64,000 nt of DNA. Source: Azorinus chamasolen. Taxonomy: Eukaryota > Mollusca > Bivalvia > Cardiida > Solecurtidae. Position numbers and translations under genes: made by a program. Shown here in pieces: positions 45,857-56,313 of this stretch. The notes below the pieces were generated by a model. That model worked only from the letters and a program-made list of their open reading frames with translations, was not told the DNA's origin and searched no databases. How positions within the stretch are numbered: the stretch's first letter is position 1; the number at the start of each line of letters is the position of its first letter. Location: positions 34,042,620 through 34,106,619 of the forward strand of contig OY755240.1 of NCBI GenBank assembly GCA_963576725.1. The letters are read 5' to 3'.

Positions 45857-46204
45857 TGTGATGATGCTGTCTCCACAATATTGATCATAAGTAAGAGTTC
45901 ATCTATTTATTTCAGGATCTTTATTCAGTCCGTGGCAACAATGATCAAGATCTGAAATCAACAAACACAATTATTAGATAAAAGAAATGATGATAATGTT
46001 ATACTTATCCCATAAACACATTCAATTTTGATCATCTATAAACCTATATTGAGTCCTAATATGAAAGTATCAGGCTGAACTATGTTAAACGCACTGTAGG
46101 ATTCACTAGTGATAAAAATTATTTCAGTTATAGCATTAATATAAACTGACCACAAGATTCACTTTAGGCAATATGCATATATGAAGTCTGAATTCGTCGA
46201 GTTA

Positions 46205-46525
46205 ACAAACCAATACCTAATGGAAATGATATAGCCCAATATATACAAACCAATACCTAATGGGTATGATATAGCCCAATATATACAAACCAATACCTAA
46301 TGGATATGATATAGCCCAATATGTACAAACCAATACCTAATGGAAATGATATAGCCCAATATATACAAACCAATACCTAATGGATATGATATAACCCAAT
46401 ATATACAAACCAATACCTAATGGATATGATATAGCCCAATATATACAAACCAATACCTAATGGAAATGATATAGCCCAATATATACAAACCAATACCTAA
46501 TGGATATGATATAGCCCAATACATG
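46205..46525. repeat. 40-bp minisatellite, eight units
   Basis: Exact 40-bp period, ACAAACCAATACCTAATGGA then TATGATATAGCCCAATATAT, with few variants (GGAA/GGTA/GGAT). Very homogeneous, so recently expanded or homogenised. Confidence 0.95.
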
Positions 46526-46587
46526 TACTCAACCTTTGCTAAGCACCAACTGTTTTATTGTGAATATTTTCAATATTGATTTGATTG
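46526..46587. repeat. 62-bp direct repeat, left copy
   Basis: TACTCAACCTTTGCTAAGCA to TTGATTTGATTG, matching 47667-47727 with about one indel. Far longer than a TA duplication, so it reflects a rearrangement. Confidence 0.9.
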
Positions 46588-47666
46588 TATCATCGAGAGT
46601 GTGATTGATGCGCGAAAAGAGGAAGAAGAAGAGGAGGAAGAAGAAGAAGAAGTCGTGTCTGAGAATGTGCCAAGTTGTGGCACAGTGATGGACTGTCTCA
46701 GTGAAATTAGAAAATACTTTCAGGCAAAGGAAAATGCCGAGAGTCAGTTAGCTTCTATATCGTCTTTGATTCATGAGGTTACACGTGATGAGATTAGTGA
46801 CGTTTCAAAGAAGAGACAGAGTTCCATGTTAGATTTTTTCAGTTCAAATGTTAAGAGTGATTGAGCAAGCTTTCGCTGGTAGAAAATGTTAGTTGATGTT
46901 AGTTGATTCATCTCACATTCATTGTTAACAACACGGTCAGACAGTTTGAATACTGATGAGATGCAGATTTACTCGGCATCTTATTTGGATTCAGACTGTC
47001 TTCGTAGTAGGTCAAAGGTCAAATTTGATAAAATTTGAAATGTGTATTAAACATACTGCTTAGACCTATATGACGCACCTTTGTATGAACGTTGCATTTA
47101 TGTACATGTACAGTAGATCTAGTTGTCATTTGTCATGTTTGTATCTTATATACTGATATAGTTGTTATGATATGTATTATTTGTATGTTTTGTTTTTTAA
47201 ATATGAATAATTTACCCTGGGTCCATATGCATAAAATGAATATGAAGTGTTGAGTACATGTATTATGCATACTGTTTAGACCCATATAACGCACCGTTCT
47301 ATGAACATTGCGTGTAACGAAGTTGCTATCGTCATGGTTTTTCTTATGCACTGATATATTTGTAGATTTTGTATTATATTATGTTCATGTATGTTTGCTC
47401 TCATGTAGAATATGTAAGGAATAAAATGAATAGAAGCAACACATTGTGTTAGTTTGTCATTTGATTTACCAGATAGTACATCTCACGAGCATGTAACTAA
47501 TATAAACACCGGAAATCATTTCAATACACAGAACAAAGGAATATGTCTACCACCGGCATCGTCTGTACATAGTCATGATAGATTTTCAATGCGTTGAGTC
47601 GACATACGGGCTGACTCGACATATCGACGATCTCCCATGGCATGTCGACTCAGCGCGATTTCACTG
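46588..47666 (+). mobile_element. Pogo/Tigger-like element, 3' part
   Basis: Contains the transposase C-terminus (46601-46864) and ends with a TIR-like GTCGACTCAGCGCGATTTCACTG followed by TA at 47667. CACTG|TA is the expected right edge of a pogo-type element. The left TIR is missing. The unit is flanked by near-identical 62-bp direct repeats (46526-46587 and 47667-47727). Confidence 0.6.
46601..46864 (+). pseudogene. Tigger/pogo-like transposase C-terminal fragment
   Basis: 87 codons, opened by an Arg-Lys and poly-Glu run, then TVMDCLSEIRKYFQAKENAES, a helical segment, and the ending KKRQSSMLDFF. A C-terminal QxxxxDFF-type tail after an acidic run is typical of Tigger/JRK-like pogo transposases as I know them. 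The DNA-binding and DDE parts are absent, so it is a remnant. Confidence 0.55.
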
Positions 47667-47727
47667 TACTCAACCTTTGCTAAGCACCAACTGTTTTTTG
47701 TGAATATTTTCAATATTGATTTGATTG
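47667..47727. repeat. 62-bp direct repeat, right copy
   Basis: Immediately follows the CACTG end of the Tigger-like unit; same sequence as 46526-46587. Confidence 0.9.
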
Positions 47728-47906
47728 CCGTCGTACAAATTATTTTCAATGTCAATTTCATGTTTAATAAAAAATTTAACATTTGTTTTGCCGATTTTGC
47801 ATTAGTTATGTGCAAGAGTGGAAGAATAGTCCCTATATCCAAGATTTTTGGACACGCAACTTGTTTTTAAATTTTCACATTCCCATTTATGTTTTCAAGT
47901 TTAGAC

Positions 47907-48120
47907 TCAGTAGCATGTATGTGACCCATTGCTAACGGCAACTGCTTGGCAATGCCTTCTCTTGCTCCCTGTAAGAATTCTGATAGTCCTAGCGGGGATG
48001 GCGGCCCATTTTTGCACCAACATGGCATCAAGCTCCTGGATGTTTCTTTGTTGCACCTGGCGAACTGATATCCATATCAGCAGCTCATTCCACATGTGCT
48101 CAATTGGATTTAGTACTAGT
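47907..48120 (-). pseudogene. Tc1-like transposase C-terminus
   Basis: The minus-strand frame reads LNPIEHMWNELLIWISVR, then QQRNIQELDAMLVQKWAAIP, IRILTGSKRRHCQAVAV and NGSHTCY, the conserved end of Tc1-family DDE transposases (the NPIEH block carries the final acidic residue of the catalytic triad). Upstream of NPIEH the sequence dissolves into the (GTA)n tract, so the rest of the transposase is gone. Confidence 0.85.
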
Positions 48121-48454
48121 AGTAGTGGTAGAAGTAGTGGTAATACATGTAGTAGGTAGGTAGATAGGTAGGTAGGTTATAGTAGCAGTAGCAATAGTAG
48201 TAATAGTAGTAGTAGTGGTGGTAGTAGTGGTGGTGGTAGTAGTGGTGGTGGTAGTAGTTATATTATTATAAGTAGTAGTAGTAACAGCAGTAGCAGCATT
48301 GGTAATAATAGTAGTAGAAGAAGTAAGCGTAGAAGCAGTAGTAGTAGCAGGTAGGTAGGTAGTTGGGTTGTAGTAGTAGTAACAGAAGGAGAAGTAGTAT
48401 GAGTAGTAGTAGTAGGAGGAGGAGGAGAAGGGGTTGTAGTAGGAGTAATATTAT

Positions 48455-48510
<56 letters not shown>

Positions 48511-48754
48511 ATAGTAACATGTGTAGTAGTGGTCGTAGGAGTAGTAGTAGTAAGAGTAGTAGTAGGAGTAGTAGGAGTCATAGTAGTAGGAGCAATAGTA
48601 GTAGGAGATGAAGGAGTAGTAATGGTAGTAGGAATATGAGAAGAATAAGTAGTAGTAGTAGTAGTAGTAGTAGTACAAGTAGAAGTAGTAGTAACAATAG
48701 TTGTAGTAATAGTAGTAGTAGGAGGAGGAGGAGGAGGAGGAGGAAGAGGAGAAG

Positions 48755-48811
<57 letters not shown>

Positions 48812-49015
48812 AAGTAGTAGTAGTAGTAGTAGGAGGAGGAGGAGGAGGAGGAGGAGAAGGAGGAGTAGTTGTAGTAGTAGTAGTAGGAGGAGGAGGAGAA
48901 GGATGAGGAGTAGGAGTAATGGTAGTAGGATTATAAGTAGTAGTAGTAGTAGAAGTAGGAGTAGCAGTAGTAGTAGTACTAGTACTAGTGTTAGTATTAG
49001 TAATGGCGGTGATGG
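48110..49015. repeat. Imperfect (GTA)n/(GGA)n trinucleotide tract, 0.9 kb
   Basis: Nearly uninterrupted AGTAGTAGT with AGGAGG blocks. All long open frames on both strands (poly-Ser, poly-Thr, poly-Leu, poly-Tyr) are repeat translations. Confidence 0.97.
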
Positions 49016-49029
49016 TGGTGGTTGACGAA

Positions 49030-51690
49030 GCAAACACAACAACAACAAATACTATTTCCCACTCCTCTTAAATCAGATCAGTCAAACGTCATGATGTCGA
49101 ACCCCTTTGTTGCTTCACTTCGATGAGATTTATTTCAATAAATTTCAATATGTGATAAATTACAAATGTTCTCAGAATATGGATATAACATTTGGCATAT
49201 GTACACAGCATTGACCATATGAAAAAAAACCTCTGCCAAATAAAGTTCACTTTTATAGTGATTAACACAAATTTCCATCCGAAACATTTAAAGCTAGAAC
49301 TTAGATTATTGAAATTTAAACAGCTATTTACTTTTTAAAGCGTCCGATAGAGGTCGATACAACGGTTTACAATTGATTAAGCGACCTCTTTATATATGCA
49401 TGCTGCTACACGTGCTCCCACGTGCACATGAGTGCGTGCATGAGTGTTTGCATATATACGAGCGTTTCTAAGTGTATGTGTAAGTACCGGTATATGTGCG
49501 TGCGTGCATGTGTGTACCGGTATGCGTGTTGTGCGTATATGCGTGTGTGTGTGTGTGCGTGCGTGCACAGGCGTGCACAGGCGTTCGGGTATATGTTTAT
49601 TGAAACAAAGACAGGGGGACATTATTCTATGTGGGTCACAATTCTTCGTAAGGGGTCAGTTTTCTTCGTGTGCAAGTGTCGTAACATTATGACCGGGATG
49701 TCAAAATACTATGACCGGGGTCACTATTTTTTAAAAAATACTTATCGCAAACGAAATAGTACAAAAAAGACCGGACCGCATACTGACAAAAGTCGTTCAT
49801 CCCAAATTGATTACGGTCGCACTTACGGGTACGAGCATGGGAACAGGTATTGAGCCCTAGACTCGAACGCAGAGGTAGACTAATGATGGCTGAAAGCAAC
49901 CATTTAAGCATTGCCAGTTGAAAGGTTACTTGGAAAATGTCTAGCGCAAGCTTTTTATGTGACTTTCTGTTTAATTATCTGTTGATATAATTGGCATCTC
50001 GGAGCATAAGTTATACAGTCATCAACTCTCGTTTCTGGATCTTATAAATAGTAAGTATACAAGTCACTCATTTGCAGATCCAGATCTTGTGGTTCTTGGC
50101 AATAGGCGTGTAGGTAAATGCAGTCTCGCCACATTGTGATACAAACATCTCGATGCGATTATCCTGTCATTGAATACCTAAAGCCGCTACGTTATAGGGA
50201 ATGAAATTGCGTTAAGCCAGGAAATATAAGCTATGTATTCCAGGTATACATGCAGTGCAAACACCACTCTTCAAATGCATTTGGGGAAAAGTATTGAAGA
50301 GGTAGAGATTACAACTTGCCACTACAATGATAGAGGATGACAGAGGAACGCTTTTAGTTAGATACATTTTAATTCGGAACTTCCGTTAATATTCCAGTCT
50401 GTATTTAATTTCGATCATAGAGATTTTTCTTTAACCCAACCCATGTTTCGACACAATCTAATATCCTTAGGCACGTTGCCGTTGTGTAAGGGTGCCGCGA
50501 ATGTAGCAACATGCCCTGTAATAGTAATAAGGACACTTTTTGTAGACACTGTACTTATAAACGAAACTTAGTAAAGCAATACATAATTTAGTATATCAAG
50601 ATTCAACTCACCACATCGTCCTGTATTTTGTGAACTTCTCATAAAAAATTCAAAGGGAGCTTGGTAATAATAACAAAGTCTATGCTTTAAAGTTGAGGGA
50701 AACACAAAATAGATAGATACGATATTGATGAAACTTTGAATGAACTTGAATTCGAAAAATCAAATTACATATGAATCTGGTTTATACAATTTATATAAAA
50801 CCTTTGTTGACACAATTCAAAATTCGACAATTAAGAGCCCTCCAAAATCAAAGTATTAGCCATATATTAAACGGTACTGGAATTCAGAGCTTACATGTTT
50901 ATATTCTAAAATGAAAGCTAAGCGCACTAGCCTGCTGAAAGACATCATGACTGCCCTAGACATCATAATGCTTTAGAATATCGCTAATACAAAACTGCTG
51001 AAAGTTGCTTTAGGAAAGCGCATGGAAGAGCGGTTGAGGTTATATAAAGTTTCTGGGAAAAGAATTCGATAGAGCCGCCGAAATAGATAATCATGAACTC
51101 GACGAGACCTTATATAGCCTTAAGTGTGTTGTGTATTTACCCCCCCCCCCCCCCCCCCCCCCCAATTTGAAACTGGTTAACGAAACCTACTCTTCTTCGG
51201 TCAGTTATGTAATGTTGACAAAGCGAAAGGAATAAAACCTATGTTTATTCACCGCCTGGTTAGATATTTTACTTGTCAAAGACAACCACCGCTAGGTTTC
51301 ATAGCAAACATCTTTAGATTTGTTTTTCAAAATATGAATTGATGCAATTCTTAAACAATTATGTTGAAAATGCGAATTTCCCAGCCGAGATTACTTGGAA
51401 AGACACCATATAAAATTCACCATTCATAAGGCCAGACTGAAGTACAGAAAAAGAATTTATAACAATGAAAGTATCGTGATTTTGTGTCTATTCGAGCTGA
51501 TGTTATTTCGAATAGCGTCTGGAGGTTTGTTTAATTGTATCGTAATTCCCTCCCTTTTGCAGAACTGCTGCATTATTCATCGGACGGTTGTTCGCAGTCA
51601 CATATTACCGGAATGCCGACCAGTTATCGATGCCATTGCCGCTCACCTTATACTGTACTGATGTGATACCGATAAACACCGTCAAAACCA
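49030..51690. other. Intergenic stretch, no gene seen
   Basis: Contains a (GT)n-rich segment at 49410-49580, a GGGGTCACTATTTT-type motif at 49690-49735 that recurs near 53460-53560, and a poly(C) run of 24 at 51140-51163. No coding signal. Confidence 0.5.
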
Positions 51691-51699
51691 TGGAGACGC

Positions 51700-52270
51700 A
51701 CCAAAACTCAAATGTAACATTTTATGTACAGTGTCAGTACGTCACACAGTTACGACGAGAATCACATTGCTTGGGTGTATATATGGCAAACAGCACTACA
51801 CATAAAATATTGCCTTACATATGAAGGACAATGGGGTAACAGAATAGGTCAGTTTGTAGTTAACGCATATAAACAACACAATGTTATACAAACATACAAA
51901 TAAACAACAGTTGTATACACCAAATATGCAACCCTCTCCAGACAAACACTATTCGACTTCCGATTACAACGCGGGTGTACACAAAAGATAACCCGTTTTT
52001 GCCACATTTCCATTTTTATTTTAACGGAGTTCAAATAGGCATATCTAAAGATTATTTTGGAAGTTAAATGCACTATTAAGGGAACCCGAAAAGCTTTGCC
52101 AAAGTAGAGCTAACGGGTATCTCGTATACTGTTCCTACAAAATATCCCATAGACAAACTTGCAAAGGAATAATATCGGACCAATTCACACTGACTGAGAC
52201 ACACGATGCTGCCTCCCAGCCGTACAGGTTTGACCTGTCCACTGCCCATATATTAAATGACCCAGAACGC
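51700..52270. repeat. Dispersed repeat, copy 2 (partner at 6325-6840)
   Basis: Same order of shared blocks as copy 1. It runs straight into a GGGGCCATTTT-family array at 52283, unlike copy 1. Confidence 0.7.
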
Positions 52271-52282
52271 CGGTAAGTAAAA

Positions 52283-53195
52283 ACCTGAGGCCCTGAAGGG
52301 CTCACCTGAGATAAACCTCGGAGCGGGGCCATTTCTGACCCAGAAATCATCATGTCTACAACATTGGTAGAGAACCACAATGCAAAGCAGCAAGAATTTT
52401 GAAGGACTATGCAACACTGATAAACGCCTGGGGATCATAATTTGAACAATCTTGGTAGAGGACTATTAAATAATAATATAATCCAAATACCAAAGGTCGG
52501 GCATTTTGGTTTCAGAGAAAAAAAAGTTTAAAGAGTCTGGGGCGGGGCCATTTTCGACACAGGAGTAATAATTTGAGCAATCTTTGTAGAGGACTATTAT
52601 ATCATGCTACATACAAAATAGCAAAGGATTGGGCTTTACATTTTTCAGAATAGAAGAATTTCCCTATGAAAACTGATAAGCCTTTAGGCAGGGCCATTTT
52701 CGACCAAGGGGTTATAATTGGAGCAATCTTTGTAGAGGACCCTTAGATCAAGCTACATACCAAATACCAAAGGTCTATGCCTTACAGTTTCAGAGAAGAA
52801 GATTTCTAACGATTTGCCTATCAAAAACCTAAAAACCCCGGGGCAGGGCCATTTTAGGTCCGGCTCATAATTTGAACAGAATGTATAGAGGACCATTAGA
52901 TCATGTTACATACCAATCGTCAAAGGTCTATGCCTTACAGTCTCAGAGAAGATAATTTTTAAAGTTTTTTCTATGAAAAACTGATAAACCCTTAGTCAGG
53001 GCCATTTTTGGTCCGGGCATCATAATTTGAACTATCTTTGAACTATCCATTAGATGATGTTACATACCAAATATCAAAGCTCTAGGCCTTACAGTTTCAG
53101 AGAACAAGATTTTTAAAGATCTTTCTATGAACACCTGATAAGCCCTTGGGCGGGGCCATTGTTGGTCCGGGGGTCATAATTTGAAACATCTTTCA
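52283..53195. repeat. 170-bp monomer array, second locus
   Basis: Opens GAGGCCCTGAAGGGCTCACC and carries about five monomers of the 12346-13905 family. Followed by poly(C)17 and (AC)n at 53289-53325. Confidence 0.85.
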
Positions 53196-53288
53196 ACCAC
53201 CAGTACTTTTACACCCTATGTCACTCTTCTACAAGTTTCAACAGTTTTTCAAAATACTGATAGTTTCTAAATAAAAAGGAGGTTTTTA

Positions 53289-53319
<31 letters not shown>

Positions 53320-53325
53320 ACACAT

Positions 53326-55160
53326 ACCATCTCACCCGATGTTGCAGCGACAACAACAAAAACAAAGTTGCAGCCACAACAATATAAGGTATGCAAGTAT
53401 TTGCAATTGTTGATAATAATAGTTGGGGCGGGGGTAAATAGATATGTTCTACATATATCGCGGAGGGGGGTCACTATTTTTCAGAGGGAGTCGGTATTTT
53501 TCAGAAAGGGGGTCGCTTTTTCTGTATTCTATGGGGGTCACTTTACTTCGTTACACCGGCAGCTAACGCCACGGGGTCAAACACTTGGGTTGTCTGTCAT
53601 GCATTTGACATATTCGTCATCTTCCACGTTTATACGAATAGCCACTGTAACGACGATTTCTGAAAATGGTAACGTTTGTGACATTTGCACCTCGCTGATA
53701 AACGTAGATCGCTGTTTTACCTTTTAACCCGCCTTCATAAAACTCTTTGTATGACATTTTCACATTCATCGTCATTGCAGGTAGAGTGCGGTTCCTCGAT
53801 TTCTCGGCGGATTATTCCGAAATTTACATGCCGTGTATTGTGTCCGCGTGTTTGTATATATAATATAATATAATATAATACATGTACATGTATATATATA
53901 TAAATATTTAAATCAATTTGATTTACAGACAATTTATATATATAATGTTAAAAAAAAGTTAAACTCGAGTGAAAGAAGACTAGTAATCAAAGTTTTCCTG
54001 TATAAGTTTATTCAATATAAAGCCCTGCCCACGAAGACAACATAAGCACAGAAAAAATACAATTTTATATGGAACGCCTTACCTGTCTCAAGTTAGAAGA
54101 AAGAATAACATGCGGTCAACTGTTTTTATATTCAATCACAGAGATATGATGTTCTGTCTTAGATTTCTTTTGTTGGGTTATTTGAACTTTGCATTTAATC
54201 AACCAACACTTTTATGCTCTTATCTAGTTATTATGATCGGTTAAAAAGCATTATGTTGAGTAGGTATGATCTGATGTTAGGTAACCGATATTTGATGACT
54301 GGTTGTCATATAATTATGTTTTGTCATTTGTATTATATTTAGTGCTCATAAAATGATGTCCGATTCAATAATCATTCTATCTGGTGGCAGCCATATGTTA
54401 ACTGGTGGAGACTTGTTTTGTTCGGCTGTAGTAATGTTATATCCTCTTCAGTTGTAATGTTTGGTGCTCGCAACATTATATTTTGTCGTTTATCCATGAT
54501 GTTCGTAGGTCATTTTAAAATTATATGCTGTGGTAGTGGAATGAAATCTTATAAACGCGATATTATGTTCAGTTATGCGCCAATTATGCTGGGTGGTTTC
54601 AACGTTTTGCTTTGTCATTTGCAATGATGTTTAGTCGGAACGGTATTATATTCTGTTCAGCACGCTGCGTAATGATATTTGGTCATTTTGTCATTATGTT
54701 CTGTTCACTCGTTATTATGTTCATTCGGATTTCTCCGGTGTTTTCATTTTTACAACTGCCACGTCTATATGGAGAAATAGAATCAATTTTGGACAAGCAA
54801 GGTTTTACGCAAGCGTAAAATGGCTGCCTAGCATACCTTTAAGCAGAATAGAAGAAAAAGAGGGAACAATACATGGGGAAAACATGACTATATAAATCAA
54901 TAGCAGAAAAGGGGAATGTTTTAATGAGCCATGATGCATACTATCCGTGTGTGACACCAACAATACACATTACGTCATAGATCAATGTTATTTACTTGCT
55001 GAAACACACTGACGTAGAAACTGTATTACATTAAGTGCTGTTCGCGAGTAAAATTAATTTATGATAAATCACGAAGCTTCTAGCACCATGCGAAATTCAC
55101 CACTAGGTTCGTCAAACACTTGACATAAGTAATAAGCATACAAACTCCCATACTTACAGA
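53326..55160. other. Intergenic stretch, no gene seen
   Basis: A degenerate (TTATGTT(C/T)GGT)-type motif recurs through about 54230-54730. An (ATATA)n run is near 53855-53905. No domain in the short frames. Confidence 0.45.
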
Positions 55161-55164
55161 CAAG

Positions 55165-55640
55165 AGGGCCATGGTGGCCCTGATATCGGTCACCAGAGAA
55201 TCAGAGGAAACGATTTTAAAAGTTTTCGCTAGATGTTTCTGTAGAACACTAGTCACCCCTGGGGCGGGGTCAGTTTGAACCACAGGGCCATAATTTATAT
55301 AACGTTTGTAGAGGACCTAAACATGATGCTATGTGCCATATATGAAAGCTGAGAACCTTCCAGTATCAGAAGAGAAGATTTTTCAAAGTTATCACTATTA
55401 TGTTTCGATTGAAAACTGGCAACCCCTGTGGGCGGGGCCACTATTGACTCCAGGGACGTAATAAATATCACTTTTGTAGTTGACCTACAAATGATGTTAT
55501 GTACCAAAGATGAAAGCTGACAATAATGTAGAGTCAGAGGAGAATAATTCAAATTGTTGAAGACGCACGACGCACACCGACGGACATCTGGCGACCACAA
55601 AAGCTCACCATAAGCACCGTGTGCTCTGGTGAGCTGAAAA
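55165..55640. repeat. Diverged monomer array with GGGGCGGGG(T/C)CA
   Basis: Two to three monomers (CTGGGGCGGGGTCAGTTTGA, ACCTAAACATGATGCTATGT, GAAAGCTGA) related in layout to the 12346 array. Ends CACACCGACGGACATCTGG then AGCTCACCATAAGCACCG, ...GTGAGCTGAAAAG. Confidence 0.7.
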
Positions 55641-55654
55641 GAAGAAAAGAAACA

Positions 55655-55720
55655 CCAAGCCTGGGATTCTAACTCACAACCCATACAGCGTAAAACATGT
55701 GCTCTACCGAAAAAGCTTAA
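55655..55720 (-). repeat. tRNA-like relic
   Basis: On the minus strand a TCGGTAGAGCACATG A-box region and a GAGTTAGAATCCC B-box region with standard spacing. The acceptor stem is unconvincing; probably SINE-derived. Confidence 0.5.
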
Positions 55721-56202
55721 TTGCGGCATATGTCTTTAAGACTACCTTTGAATAGGTCGACATTAACTTTTTCACTTACATTTCCCCTAGATTAACAACA
55801 GGTTAGTATAAGTTATACATTTAGATGAAAATCAATCATGCACAATGGTGCATTATGCAAAACGGGTCATCTGAAAACAAATGTGGCGTTCCATATCTTC
55901 TACATGTTCGCACTATGCAATGTTCTCATAAATAGTCGAAGTTAATAGTGCTCGTTCCGTTTTGCTCAAAAATATATCTTTGGTGGTGGTGGAGTGCGTT
56001 TCAGAAACAGTGTCTTTAACCAATCTAATTCCCTACGTCATAGTATTTAAGCGGTTATTAGATCATATATGTAACAAATCTGTCAAACAGGGAATGTACA
56101 AGAGGTGTGAAGCTTCATTTGCAACCTTCAATTCGGTCTTTGCAAGTTGTTCCAGAATCATCAACTTTGAAACAAATACGCTTAGATAATAGCATCCAAC
56201 AG

Positions 56203-56313
56203 TTACGGCTTGTATGATCGGTTGAGTGGGTTAAATCTGCCGTTGTTTAATCGCCAGATCGTTTCGTATGGATACAAGTTGAGGCGCACGCTGGTTTCAT
56301 CCAGACGAGTCAT
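56203..56313 (-). CDS. Reductase terminal exon
   Basis: Acceptor ATACATTACAG|ATGACTCG in phase 0, then MTRLDETSVRLN, LYPYETIWRLNNGRF and a short polar end before TAA at 56203-56205. LDE.S and YPYE match the family C-terminus. Only 36 codons; found by searching downstream of the previous donor. Confidence 0.88.
   Translation of the reverse strand: MTRLDETSVRLNLYPYETIWRLNNGRFNPLNRSYKP

Noticed and set aside
48258..49048. 259-codon poly-Thr/Pro frame and poly-Ser/Leu/Tyr frames
   Set aside because: Trinucleotide repeat translations.
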